Positions 25,705 through 33,229 of a stretch of 64,000 nucleotides of DNA are shown in pieces. The translations under genes were made by a program, and so were the position numbers. This DNA is from Nitrospirillum amazonense (GTDB lineage: Bacteria; Pseudomonadota; Alphaproteobacteria; Azospirillales; Azospirillaceae). Under the pieces are notes generated by a model. The model was not told the DNA's origin, ran no database searches, and worked only from the letters and a program-made list of their open reading frames with translations. Each line of letters begins with the position of its first letter. Position 1 is the first letter of the stretch. The stretch lies in NCBI RefSeq assembly GCF_007828045.1, contig NZ_VITN01000006.1:62001-126000 (forward strand). Reading direction: 5' to 3'.

Positions 25705-26553
25705 ATGAGCTTGGCGGAGCGGGAACGGAAGACCAAGGGCGTCATCTTCGGACGCAGCCTCAACCACCGGCCGGAACCGGTGGCGGGGGAAAGCGTCGCC
25801 TCGCCCCTTCGCCTGACCGACGTGGAATATTTCACCCTGCCGCAGAAATCGTGGCGGGATCAGTTCCGCCTGTTTCTGCAGGCCAGCGGCCTGTCCACCA
25901 TCCCCATGATGACCCGGCTGCGCTGGCAGGCGCATGACACTATCGAGTGGCTGCAGGCTTCTCTGCTCGGCAAGGGGCGGGCCAAGCGCGTCGCCATCAC
26001 GCATCCCGTGCAGTTGCTGCCCGCGATGGAATTCCTGATGGGCTTGCCGCCGGATCTGGATGTGGAGCGGCGTATGATCCAGACCCTGGTGGGTCGTGCG
26101 CTGATCGATTATCGCAAGCGCATCAGCCAGGAGCGAGAAAAGCCTCTACTGTTTGCCCGCGAGGCATCGAACTACTTCTACGCTGGATTCAAAGATCAAC
26201 AGTTGATCTCAAAAGTCTCCGCCCCTAGCGAACAGTTCTTCATCGTTCAGCGCATCTATGACAATTATTATTATTTCCGTCTATTCTATATATGCTCGAT
26301 CATTTCGCGGGAGCCGGCGGAAGGGGCGAACAAGTTGTTCTCAAAATTCATGCGATCTTCTTTTTTTCTATCGACGGTGCAGGATGATGGCACGCTGGCC
26401 GCCAAGCCCTCCTACCGTTCCCTGCCACCCAAGGACCACGTGGTCTACCTGGCTAAGCGCGACAATGCCCTGCAGGCGCGGTTGCGCGAGGATTCCGGCC
26501 TGCGTACGGAGCTGCAGTCCGTCCTGCGCTATTTCCGTCCCTTAAGGGGCTAA
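25705..26553 (+). CDS. Conserved-looking hypothetical protein
   Basis: The 282-residue cytoplasmic protein has no signal peptide or clear membrane segment. It has a basic N-terminus, a central helical region (TIEWLQASLLGKGRAKRVAI, LPAMEFLMGLPPDL) and an aromatic-rich stretch (RIYDNYYYFRLFYICSIISR, about residues 187-206). The DNA around 26180-26370 is AT-richer than the rest of the gene, which may mark a foreign segment. I do not recognise the family. It stands alone between the sigma factor operon and an enoyl-CoA hydratase. Confidence 0.65.
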   Translation: MSLAERERKTKGVIFGRSLNHRPEPVAGESVASPLRLTDVEYFTLPQKSWRDQFRLFLQASGLSTIPMMTRLRWQAHDTIEWLQASLLGKGRAKRVAITHPVQLLPAMEFLMGLPPDLDVERRMIQTLVGRALIDYRKRISQEREKPLLFAREASNYFYAGFKDQQLISKVSAPSEQFFIVQRIYDNYYYFRLFYICSIISREPAEGANKLFSKFMRSSFFLSTVQDDGTLAAKPSYRSLPPKDHVVYLAKRDNALQARLREDSGLRTELQSVLRYFRPLRG

Positions 26554-26621
26554 GGTCATTGCCTGGGCCGGTCGATCCCGGCCACTATGCCCCGGCGGTT
26601 GGTTTAACACCGGTGGACAGG

Positions 26622-27428
26622 ATGGATGAGGAGGTTCCGGGCTTTAGCCTGTCGGTACATGAGGGGGTGGCCACCCTGACGGTGGATCGCCCTGACAAGC
26701 ACAACGCGCTGTCGCTGGAGATGTGGCTGGCCCTGCCCGGCTTCATTCATGGGCTGGGGACCGATCCCGAGGTACGGGTGGTGGTACTGACCGGTGCCGG
26801 TGGCACCGCGTTTTCCGCTGGGGCCGATATTGCCGAATTCGCCGAGCTTTTCGCCACGGCGGAAGGCACCGCCCGTTTCAACGCCGCGGTGCGATCCGCC
26901 AACCAGGCGCTGGAGCGCTGCCCGAAGCCCACCATCGCCATGGTGCGGGGACTATGCGTGGGTGGCGGCTGCGGCTTGGCGCTGCATTGCGATCTGCGCT
27001 TCGCCGGGGCTGGCGCCCGCTTCGGCATCACCCCGGCCAAGCTGGGGTTCGTCTACCCGTTCGAAGACACGAGGCGCCTGGTCGACCATGTCGGGCCCGC
27101 CCGTGCCAAGGATCTGCTGTTCAGCGGCCGGATGGTCCGGGCGGAGGAAGCGCTGGCTATCGGCCTGGTGGACCGGGTGGTGGAGGACGCCGCGCTGGCG
27201 GACGCGGTGCGCGAATACGCGGCGACCCTGTGCGGCCTATCGCAATTCTCCATCCAGGCGGCCAAGCGCATCATCCAGGCCGTCCAGGATGGCGCCACGG
27301 CCGCCACCGATGCCGGTGCCGCCACTTTCCTGGAAGAGGCCGCCCGCAACGTGGATTTCGAGGAGGGACGCCAGGCCTTCCTGGCCAAGCGCCGGCCTAC
27401 CTTCACTTGGCGGGGTTGGGGGCGCTAG
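26622..27428 (+). CDS. Enoyl-CoA hydratase/isomerase family protein
   Basis: The 268-residue crotonase-fold protein shows VATLTVDRPDKHNALSLEMW at the N-terminus, the oxyanion-hole segments GTAFSAGADIAEF and RGLCVGGGCGLALHCDLRF, and EALAIGLVDRVV. ATG 26622 is chosen over an in-frame TTG at 26559 because it gives the usual family length. The substrate is not evident. Its 3' end overlaps the converging DUF1028 gene by 26 bases. Confidence 0.88.
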   Translation: MDEEVPGFSLSVHEGVATLTVDRPDKHNALSLEMWLALPGFIHGLGTDPEVRVVVLTGAGGTAFSAGADIAEFAELFATAEGTARFNAAVRSANQALERCPKPTIAMVRGLCVGGGCGLALHCDLRFAGAGARFGITPAKLGFVYPFEDTRRLVDHVGPARAKDLLFSGRMVRAEEALAIGLVDRVVEDAALADAVREYAATLCGLSQFSIQAAKRIIQAVQDGATAATDAGAATFLEEAARNVDFEEGRQAFLAKRRPTFTWRGWGR

Positions 27429-28308
27429 CCGCGTCAACCGGGGACGCCAGGTCGCGGTATGCCGGATCGGCGGCCTCTTGCCGGCCCCAAACCGGATTAG
27501 CCGCGGCCATGCGCGCCAGGTAATCGTGCACGGCGATGGTGTCGCCCAGCGCCAGTGCCACCCGGGCGGCGCGGCGCCACACCCGATCCCAGCCATGGGC
27601 CAATTGGGTTGCTTCGGCGAGCGCCTTCCGCGCCCCGGTGGTGTCGCCCTTGCGGGCTGCCCTGTCAGCGAGAATCACCGCTTGCCAGGCATGGTGGCGT
27701 TCCACCAGAGCTCGCAAGTCGGGCAGAGGTTGGCTGCTGGCGTCCACGCGGTAGTCCAAATCCAAGGGGAAGCCACTGGGTGTGCGCACCACCAAGGCGG
27801 CGGACAGTTTGCCGATGCTCTGGCCACCCGCCGCCTGGCCAGCCTCCAGCGCCGCCAGCAGCCTATCCTCCAACCCGCCCCGCGTGGCCTTGTAGGCATC
27901 CTCCATGGCCGTCAGCACGGCGGGGCCCGCCAAACCGTTGCCCTGCACGGCATAACCTGGCCCGCGCCTGTCTCCAGCGTAAGCGGACGCCATCGCATCG
28001 CGTCCGGTGAAGACGGCGGTGCGTCCTTGGGCGTCGACCAGAGCCACCTGGCGCGCTTCCACCCCCTCATCATCGAAATCGCCATCCTCCCGCAGCAGGA
28101 TGGCCAGCGCATCGGCCGGGGCATGGCCGGCGGCCATCAGGGCCAGGCCCTTGGGGCCCATGGCCGGGTTGGTTTCGAACTGCGTGACGACGGCCACGCC
28201 GCAGCGGTCTTGGTCGCAGGCGATGATGGAGAAGGTGGCGCCCGCCGGTGCCGTCGCGGCCAGCAGACCGGCCAGGGCCAGGGGGACCAACCACCACCGC
28301 ATGGGCAT
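27403..28308 (-). CDS. Exported DUF1028 protein (Ntn-hydrolase-like)
   Basis: The 301-residue protein has a signal peptide (MRWWLVPLALAGLLAATAPA then GA), directly followed by TFSIIACDQDRCGVAVVTQF, the DUF1028 N-terminus. The family has an Ntn-hydrolase fold; a Thr exposed by signal cleavage would be the nucleophile, which is inference. The C-terminal part (about 205-300) is helical. ATG 28308 overlaps the stop of the upstream gene as TGATG, so the pair is coupled. Reading further upstream only adds antisense sequence of that gene. Confidence 0.75.
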   Translation of the reverse strand: MPMRWWLVPLALAGLLAATAPAGATFSIIACDQDRCGVAVVTQFETNPAMGPKGLALMAAGHAPADALAILLREDGDFDDEGVEARQVALVDAQGRTAVFTGRDAMASAYAGDRRGPGYAVQGNGLAGPAVLTAMEDAYKATRGGLEDRLLAALEAGQAAGGQSIGKLSAALVVRTPSGFPLDLDYRVDASSQPLPDLRALVERHHAWQAVILADRAARKGDTTGARKALAEATQLAHGWDRVWRRAARVALALGDTIAVHDYLARMAAANPVWGRQEAADPAYRDLASPVDAASAPNPAK

Positions 28309-28607
28309 CAGCGCACCAGGAAGCAGGTGCGGCCCTGGCAGCGGACGTAAACCGCCAGGTCCTTCCCGTTCTGGCAGGTGATCTTGTAGACGATGTCGGG
28401 ATTGTTGCCGACGAAGCGCTGCACCGCCTCCACCTTGTTCGGCTTGCAACTGGCCTCCAGCGCCACCGATTTGGCCTCCGCCTCCGATTCCGCCGCCAGA
28501 GCGCCGCCGGCCGTCCCCGTCACCACACCGGTCAGTAACAGGGCGGCCAGTAACAGGACGACCATCCGCCTCGCAGGGCGGGAAAGGCTGTGGAGGAAGG
28601 TCCGCAT
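28308..28607 (-). CDS. Small exported protein with four cysteines
   Basis: The 99-residue protein has a long signal peptide (RRMVVLLLAALLLTGVVTG, then ALAAE). The mature part is about 60 residues with four cysteines (KPNK-preceding Cys, YKITCQNGK, YVRCQGRTCF), which suggests two disulfides in the periplasm. It is translationally coupled to the DUF1028 gene, so the two probably act together. The family is not recognised. Confidence 0.68.
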   Translation of the reverse strand: MRTFLHSLSRPARRMVVLLLAALLLTGVVTGTAGGALAAESEAEAKSVALEASCKPNKVEAVQRFVGNNPDIVYKITCQNGKDLAVYVRCQGRTCFLVR

Positions 28608-28976
28608 CTGTCACTCGTCTCGGGGAGGGGCCGTCCTGGGAACGGGCGTCCTGTCATCGAGCGCGATGGTACCACCGGCGAGCGGCCGCCGTCACGGTGG
28701 TGGCAGGCGTTCGGCCGTCGCCCCAACCAGGGCCGCGCTTCTACGCAAGAGGGCGACACTTATATTTCTTAGGGGGTAAATTTCGGGCAGACGTAATGGC
28801 TTTTATCACAAATGTGACGAGAACTACCCACATTGCGTAAGGTAAAACTCATCTGAAATACATACGTCTACGGAGGAAGCCTATATTGACGGAAAAGTCA
28901 TGCTCATGAGGAACTTAGGATTGAGCACCGTAAGCCGGGGCAGGCCGGCCGCGCGGCATATTTGCGAGAGGGCGTT
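28608..28976. other. Intergenic region between divergent small exported protein and cheZ
   Basis: No gene is supported. The middle (28755-28915) is AT-rich for this genome and probably carries the divergent promoters. A GGAAC at 28910-28914 is followed by CGTA only 14 bases later, the wrong spacing for the alphaproteobacterial EcfG consensus. The + strand leader runs into GAGAGGG at 28966-28972, the ribosome site of cheZ. Confidence 0.35.
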
Positions 28977-29897
28977 ATGGGTATGCAGACGACCCGGGGT
29001 TCCGGCCTAACGCTGGATGAATACCGGCAGATGGAGGAATCCCTGCTGGCCACGGCCAAGGGCCGTGATTTCTTCTATGAGGTTCAGCGCCGCGCCCGCT
29101 CGGTGGAGGCTGATGAACTTCGGCGCACCGTCGCCAGCGTCCAGCGGTTGATCGCGGCCTCGCGCAATGACGCGGCGCCGGCCGCAACCGGCGGCCAGCT
29201 GGGCAATCCGGAGATCGCTTTCCTGAAGGCGGAGGTGGAGGCCATGGCCAACACCATCCGTTTGGTGAAACGTGAAATCGCGGCCATCAAGCCCAGCGAT
29301 CCCAAGGCCGACCGCATCAGCGCCGCCACCTCGGAGCTGGATGCCATCGTCACCGCGACGGAGGAGGCGACCAACCGCATCCTGACCACGGTGGAACGCA
29401 TGACCGGTGCCCTGCGTCGTCTGCGCCCGGGCCGCATGGTCGATGGTCAGTTGCTGACGGCGCTGGAGAACGCCTGCATGGACGTGATGATGGCCTGCTC
29501 GTTCCAGGACATCTGCGGCCAGCGCACCGCCAAGGTGGTGAACACCCTGAGCTATATCGAGGAGCGCGTGGGCGTGATCACCGGCCTGTGGCGCACCCTG
29601 CCTCAGGCTTCAACCACGCCGGCCATGCCGCCGGCGGATGCCCCGCGCGAGGTGCTGCTGCCGTATAAGCATGACGACGCCCGGCCCGATGCCCATCTGC
29701 TGCATGGTCCCGCCCTGCAGGCGCCGTCGCAGACCACCATCGATGCCCTGTTCAGTGCCGTTTCGCCCACGCAAGCGGTGGCGGCGCAGCCGGCCGCGCC
29801 GGTGAAGGATGTGGTCATCCCCAGCACCACCGGCCTGTCGGCTGATGCTTTGCGCACCCAGCAGGAAATCGACGCGTTGTTCGAGGGGGCCCATTAG
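28977..29897 (+). CDS. cheZ: CheZ-type chemotaxis phosphatase with two CheY-binding-like peptides
   Basis: The 306-residue protein has a helical hairpin with the CheZ active-site segment CSFQDICGQRTAKVV (about residues 174-188). This supplies the Asp/Gln pair that dephosphorylates CheY-P. The N-terminal 70 residues are helical, and a linker follows at about 190-250. Two peptides, QTTIDALF (252-259) and QQEIDALF (295-302), resemble the CheY-P binding tail of E. coli CheZ (SQDQVDDLL) and the FliM N-terminus (SQAEIDALL). The first lies inside the linker and the second at the C-terminus. No other chemotaxis gene is adjacent. Confidence 0.82.
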   Translation: MGMQTTRGSGLTLDEYRQMEESLLATAKGRDFFYEVQRRARSVEADELRRTVASVQRLIAASRNDAAPAATGGQLGNPEIAFLKAEVEAMANTIRLVKREIAAIKPSDPKADRISAATSELDAIVTATEEATNRILTTVERMTGALRRLRPGRMVDGQLLTALENACMDVMMACSFQDICGQRTAKVVNTLSYIEERVGVITGLWRTLPQASTTPAMPPADAPREVLLPYKHDDARPDAHLLHGPALQAPSQTTIDALFSAVSPTQAVAAQPAAPVKDVVIPSTTGLSADALRTQQEIDALFEGAH

Positions 29898-30005
29898 AGC
29901 GGATCGCCTAAAGGCGGGATCGCGTTTAGGCGTGGATCCGCTCGCGGACAGACGCCGCTATAGCCGGCTGTTGTGGTTCCGATTGAACACGGCTGGCTGT
30001 GGTCC

Positions 30006-30647
30006 TCATCCAGGCGGATTGGCACCACCCGCCTGCACCAGGGCGGCGACACTGGCGGCCCCATCCCTGGCCAGCCCGTTCGCCGTGCCGTCGCGGTCGG
30101 CGGCGGGGCGGTTCTGGCTCATCTTCCACTTGCCTGCCACGCTTGTGAGCATCAGGCGGAAGCCGACGATGCCGCGCAGTTGCGCCTGGATGAAATCGGC
30201 GGGCGCGTCAGCGACCGCCCAGGGCGCGGCGCGGCCCCCTTCATGCCGGTCGGTCAGGCTGGTCACCAGATCCAACAGGGCGCCGGTGTCCTCGAAGAAG
30301 GTGATGGGTCCCCGGGCGTGGATGGTGGCGTAGTTCCAGGTGGGCACCACCTTGCCGGTTTCCGCCTTGGTGGCGTACCAGGACGGGGTGATATAGGCGT
30401 CGGGCCCCATGAAGATGGCCAGCGCCGGGCTGCCCGCCGGTGTCTCCCGCCATTGCGGATTGGCCCTGGCAACGTGTCCATAGAGCGTGCCGTAAGGTCC
30501 CTCATCCGCGCGCAGCAGCAGGGGTAGGGGGCTGGCCTGGGGTATGCCGTCCACCCCCACCGTGACCAGGTTGGCCAGGCCGATGGCCGCCATGGCCTGG
30601 TGCAGCACGGGCAAGCGGTCTTCCTTGAAATGCGTCGGGCGGTACAT
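30006..30647 (-). CDS. PaiB-family FMN-binding protein
   Basis: The 213-residue protein begins MYRPTHFKEDR, the PaiB signature. GVDGIPQASPLPLLL, GHVARANPQW, FMGPDAYITPSWYATK and VPTWNYATIHARG follow. The fold is a split-barrel flavin-binding domain; in Bacillus PaiB was described as a negative regulator of sporulation and protease genes. The start at 30647 is clear because upstream reading frame is antisense to the divergent MocR gene. Confidence 0.87.
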   Translation of the reverse strand: MYRPTHFKEDRLPVLHQAMAAIGLANLVTVGVDGIPQASPLPLLLRADEGPYGTLYGHVARANPQWRETPAGSPALAIFMGPDAYITPSWYATKAETGKVVPTWNYATIHARGPITFFEDTGALLDLVTSLTDRHEGGRAAPWAVADAPADFIQAQLRGIVGFRLMLTSVAGKWKMSQNRPAADRDGTANGLARDGAASVAALVQAGGANPPG

Positions 30648-30773
30648 GGCGGCTGGCTTTCCATGCTGCGGAATAGCGCGCAGTTTCCCGCCAAACTGGA
30701 TTGCCCCATAGCGCCAATTGTCGCGCTCTGATAAGTCCAGTTGGCCTGTTTGATATCTGGGACCGCCCCGTCC
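30648..30773. promoter_or_regulatory. Divergent promoter region between PaiB and MocR genes
   Basis: The 126-bp region must hold both promoters. CCAAACTGGA at 30691-30700 and TCCAGTTGG at 30736-30744 form an imperfect inverted repeat about 35 bases apart. It is a candidate MocR operator, since MocR proteins commonly regulate a divergent neighbour. Confidence 0.45.
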
Positions 30774-32198
30774 ATGTGCGCCATCGCCCCCCTCTGGAAC
30801 AGCCTGATGCTGGACCGGCAGGCGTCCACATCGCTGCAGGACCAGATCGTCGCCTATTTCCGCGACGCGGCCCTGTCCGGCCGCCTGCCCGCCGGCACGC
30901 GGCTGCCGTCCAGCCGGGAACTGGCGCGCGACCAGGGGCTGGCCCGCATCACCGTCGTCCAGGCATATGATCGACTGGTGGCCGAGGGCTATGTGCTGGG
31001 CCGTGTCGGGGCCGGGATGTACGTGGCGGAGGGTGTGGCCACGACGGCACCCCGCGCCGTACCTGGCGCCCCGGCGTCCGGCAGCCCCACAGCGCCGACG
31101 GCGCCCCCAATGCCCCTGGCCGTCGGCATCCCCGCCCTGGATCAGTTCCCCTGGGCCGATTGGGCCAAAGCGGCGATGGCGGCCCAGCGCGGACGTCCGG
31201 CGCACCTGCTGGCCTATGGGGATCCGTGCGGCACGGCGGAGCTGCGGGCCGCCATCGCCGACTATGTTGCGGTGGCCCGCGGCATCGCCTGCACCCCCGG
31301 CCAGGTCATCATCGTCAGCGGCGCCCAGCAGGGCATCGACCTCGTGGCCCGCACCCTGCTGTCCCCCGGTGACGCCGTCTGGTTCGAGGAGCCGGGCTAT
31401 GTCGCCGGCCGGTGCGCCCTGGCGGCGGCGGGGCTGGAGATCGTGCCGGTGCCGGTGGATGGCGACGGCATGGATGTCGCCGCCGGCTTGGCCGCCTGGC
31501 CCGGCGCGCGCCTGGCCCTGGTCGCCCCAACCCACCAATATCCCTTGGGCGCGACGCTCAGCCTGGGGCGCCGCCTGGCGCTGCTTGATTGGGCCGAGGG
31601 GGCCGATGCTTGGGTGCTGGAGGACGATTACGATGGGGAATATCGCTATGGCGGCCGGCCGCTGACGCCGCTGCACACCCTGGACGGCGGGCGGCGGGTT
31701 CTCTACCTGGGGACCTTCAGCAAGGTTCTGGCCCCGGGCCTGCGCCTGGGCTACCTCATTGTGCCACCGGCCCTGGTGGACCGGTTCGCCAATGGGAAGT
31801 GGATGCAGGACCGGGGGGCGCCGGGCCTGACGCAACAGATCCTGGCGCGCTTCATCACCCAGGGTCGCCTTGCCGCTCACGTGCGGCGCATGCGCCCCCT
31901 CTATCGCGCCCGGCGGCAGGCCCTGATGATGGCCCTGGCCGAACATGCCGCCGATGTGCTGGATGCCGCCGGCAATCCTGAGGCCGGCCTGCATCTGGTG
32001 GCGCGGCTGCGGGTGCCGGGCGACGACGCGGCCATCGCGAAGGCCGTCCTGGCGCGGGGCGTGAAAGCGGCGCCCCTTTCCTCCTATTACCACGGTTCCG
32101 CACCCGCCGGCGGCTTCGTCCTGGGCTTCGCCGGCACGGCGGAGGCGGCGATGGGTCCCGCCGTGCGCATCCTGGCTGCGGCGATCCGCCAGGGTTAA
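30774..32198 (+). CDS. MocR/PdxR-type GntR regulator with aminotransferase domain
   Basis: The 474-residue protein has an N-terminal winged helix of the GntR type (SLQDQIVAYFRDAALSGRLP, LPSSRELARDQGLARITVVQ). A Pro/Ala linker follows, then a fold-type I aminotransferase-like domain. That domain has the PLP features LEDDYDGEYRYGG and GTFSKVLAPGLRLGYL, with the Schiff-base lysine at about K317. ATG 30774 gives the usual start; TTG 30741 is in frame. It probably controls the divergent PaiB gene in response to PLP or an amine. Confidence 0.88.
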   Translation: MCAIAPLWNSLMLDRQASTSLQDQIVAYFRDAALSGRLPAGTRLPSSRELARDQGLARITVVQAYDRLVAEGYVLGRVGAGMYVAEGVATTAPRAVPGAPASGSPTAPTAPPMPLAVGIPALDQFPWADWAKAAMAAQRGRPAHLLAYGDPCGTAELRAAIADYVAVARGIACTPGQVIIVSGAQQGIDLVARTLLSPGDAVWFEEPGYVAGRCALAAAGLEIVPVPVDGDGMDVAAGLAAWPGARLALVAPTHQYPLGATLSLGRRLALLDWAEGADAWVLEDDYDGEYRYGGRPLTPLHTLDGGRRVLYLGTFSKVLAPGLRLGYLIVPPALVDRFANGKWMQDRGAPGLTQQILARFITQGRLAAHVRRMRPLYRARRQALMMALAEHAADVLDAAGNPEAGLHLVARLRVPGDDAAIAKAVLARGVKAAPLSSYYHGSAPAGGFVLGFAGTAEAAMGPAVRILAAAIRQG

Positions 32199-32737
32199 GC
32201 CACCAGCTCCTTGCGCATGGGCACGAAGGCAATGGTCTGCCCGTTGGGCAGGGGGTGGAGCACCTCGCCCGTGGGGTGGAAGCCCAGGGCGCGGTAGAGC
32301 GGCACGCCCGGCAGGGTGCCCATCAGTTCCAACGCCTGGAAGCCGGCCGCCCGCGCCTCCGCCTCGCAGGCTTCCAACAGGGCGCGGCCGATGCCCTGAC
32401 GCGCGCGCTGGGGATGGACGAAAAAGGCGCGGATGCGGGCGGGGTCGCGGGCCGGATCCAGCATCTGCGGGCTGCGGTCGGGGCGGGCGTCGCCACCGAA
32501 CAGGGTCATGCGCCGGCTCCACCCGCCGCAGCCGACGAACAGGCCGTCCGCCTCCTCCGCCACGAAATAGGTCTGGTCATGGATCAGGTCGCTGTCCACG
32601 CCGAAGGCGCCGGCAAGCGCGCCCTCCACCACCTCGGGCGTGTAGTGCTCCCCGCTGAGACCCCGGGCGGAGGCTTGGATCAAGGCCTGCAATGCCGGCT
32701 TGTCCGCCAATGTCGCCTTGCGCAATGTGTAGGCCAC
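32195..32737 (-). CDS. GNAT family N-acetyltransferase
   Basis: The 180-residue protein has the GNAT core: YTLRKATLADKPALQALIQ, then the acetyl-CoA pyrophosphate loop RAFFVHPQRARQGIGRALLE and the C-terminal LYRALGFHPTGEV. GTG 32737 follows GGGAGGGGG at a good distance; an in-frame ATG at 32764 has no usable site. The 3' end overlaps the convergent MocR gene by four bases. The substrate is not evident. Confidence 0.85.
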   Translation of the reverse strand: MAYTLRKATLADKPALQALIQASARGLSGEHYTPEVVEGALAGAFGVDSDLIHDQTYFVAEEADGLFVGCGGWSRRMTLFGGDARPDRSPQMLDPARDPARIRAFFVHPQRARQGIGRALLEACEAEARAAGFQALELMGTLPGVPLYRALGFHPTGEVLHPLPNGQTIAFVPMRKELVA

Positions 32738-32828
32738 CGTGTCCCCCTCCCATCCTCGATCCATGCCTTAAGCTGTTGATGATACACTGGCATCGCCGCC
32801 TGTCCCGTCGCTTTGGGGAATTGCCGCC

Positions 32829-33167
32829 ATGACGCCAGATGATTTCCGCCGCATCGCGTGCTCGCTGGCCGGGGTGGAGGAAGGCGCGCACATGGGCCAT
32901 GCCGATTTCCGCGTGGGGAACCGCATCTTCGCCACCCTGGACCCGGACCTCGGGCGGGGCATGGTCAAGCTGGCGGTGGAGGAGCAGGAGATGCGGGTGG
33001 CGGCGGTGCCGGCCGTTTTCCAGCCGGTCCCGGGCGGCTGGGGCCGGACTGGCGCCACCCATGTGGCCTTGGCGGCCGCCGACGAGGCCACGCTGGCCGG
33101 CGCGGTGGCGGCGGCGTGGCGGCTGGCGATGGCCCTGGGGCCGACACGGCCCCGGAAAAAGAAATAG
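32829..33167 (+). CDS. MmcQ/YjbR family protein
   Basis: The 112-residue protein starts MTPDDFRRIACSLAGVEEGA and contains GHADFRVGNRIFATL, typical of the CyaY-like fold of MmcQ/YjbR proteins. Their function is poorly defined, with DNA binding proposed. The final nine codons (PTRPRKKK and stop) fall within the first unit of a 32-bp tandem repeat. Confidence 0.82.
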   Translation: MTPDDFRRIACSLAGVEEGAHMGHADFRVGNRIFATLDPDLGRGMVKLAVEEQEMRVAAVPAVFQPVPGGWGRTGATHVALAAADEATLAGAVAAAWRLAMALGPTRPRKKK

Positions 33168-33204
33168 TTGCGCCGACACGGCCCCGAAAAAGGAAATAGC
33201 TGCT
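33141..33204. repeat. 32-bp imperfect tandem direct repeat at the end of a gene
   Basis: Unit 1 (33141-33172) and unit 2 (33173-33204) both read CCGACACGGCCCCG, then A-rich, then AAATAG, and differ at only a few bases. Unit 1 contains the stop codon of the MmcQ/YjbR gene, so unit 2 is a non-coding copy of its 3' end. Confidence 0.85.
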
Positions 33205-33229
33205 GACGCGCGTCCGCCAAGAACCGAAC

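Noticed and set aside
28910-28932. EcfG-type GGAAC...CGT promoter before cheZ
   Set aside because: The spacer is only 14 bases, whereas 16-17 is expected.
30006-32522. Very long minus-strand reading frame covering PaiB and the MocR gene
   Set aside because: Only the last 213 codons match PaiB; the rest is the antisense of the MocR aminotransferase gene with low-complexity Arg/Gly/His composition.
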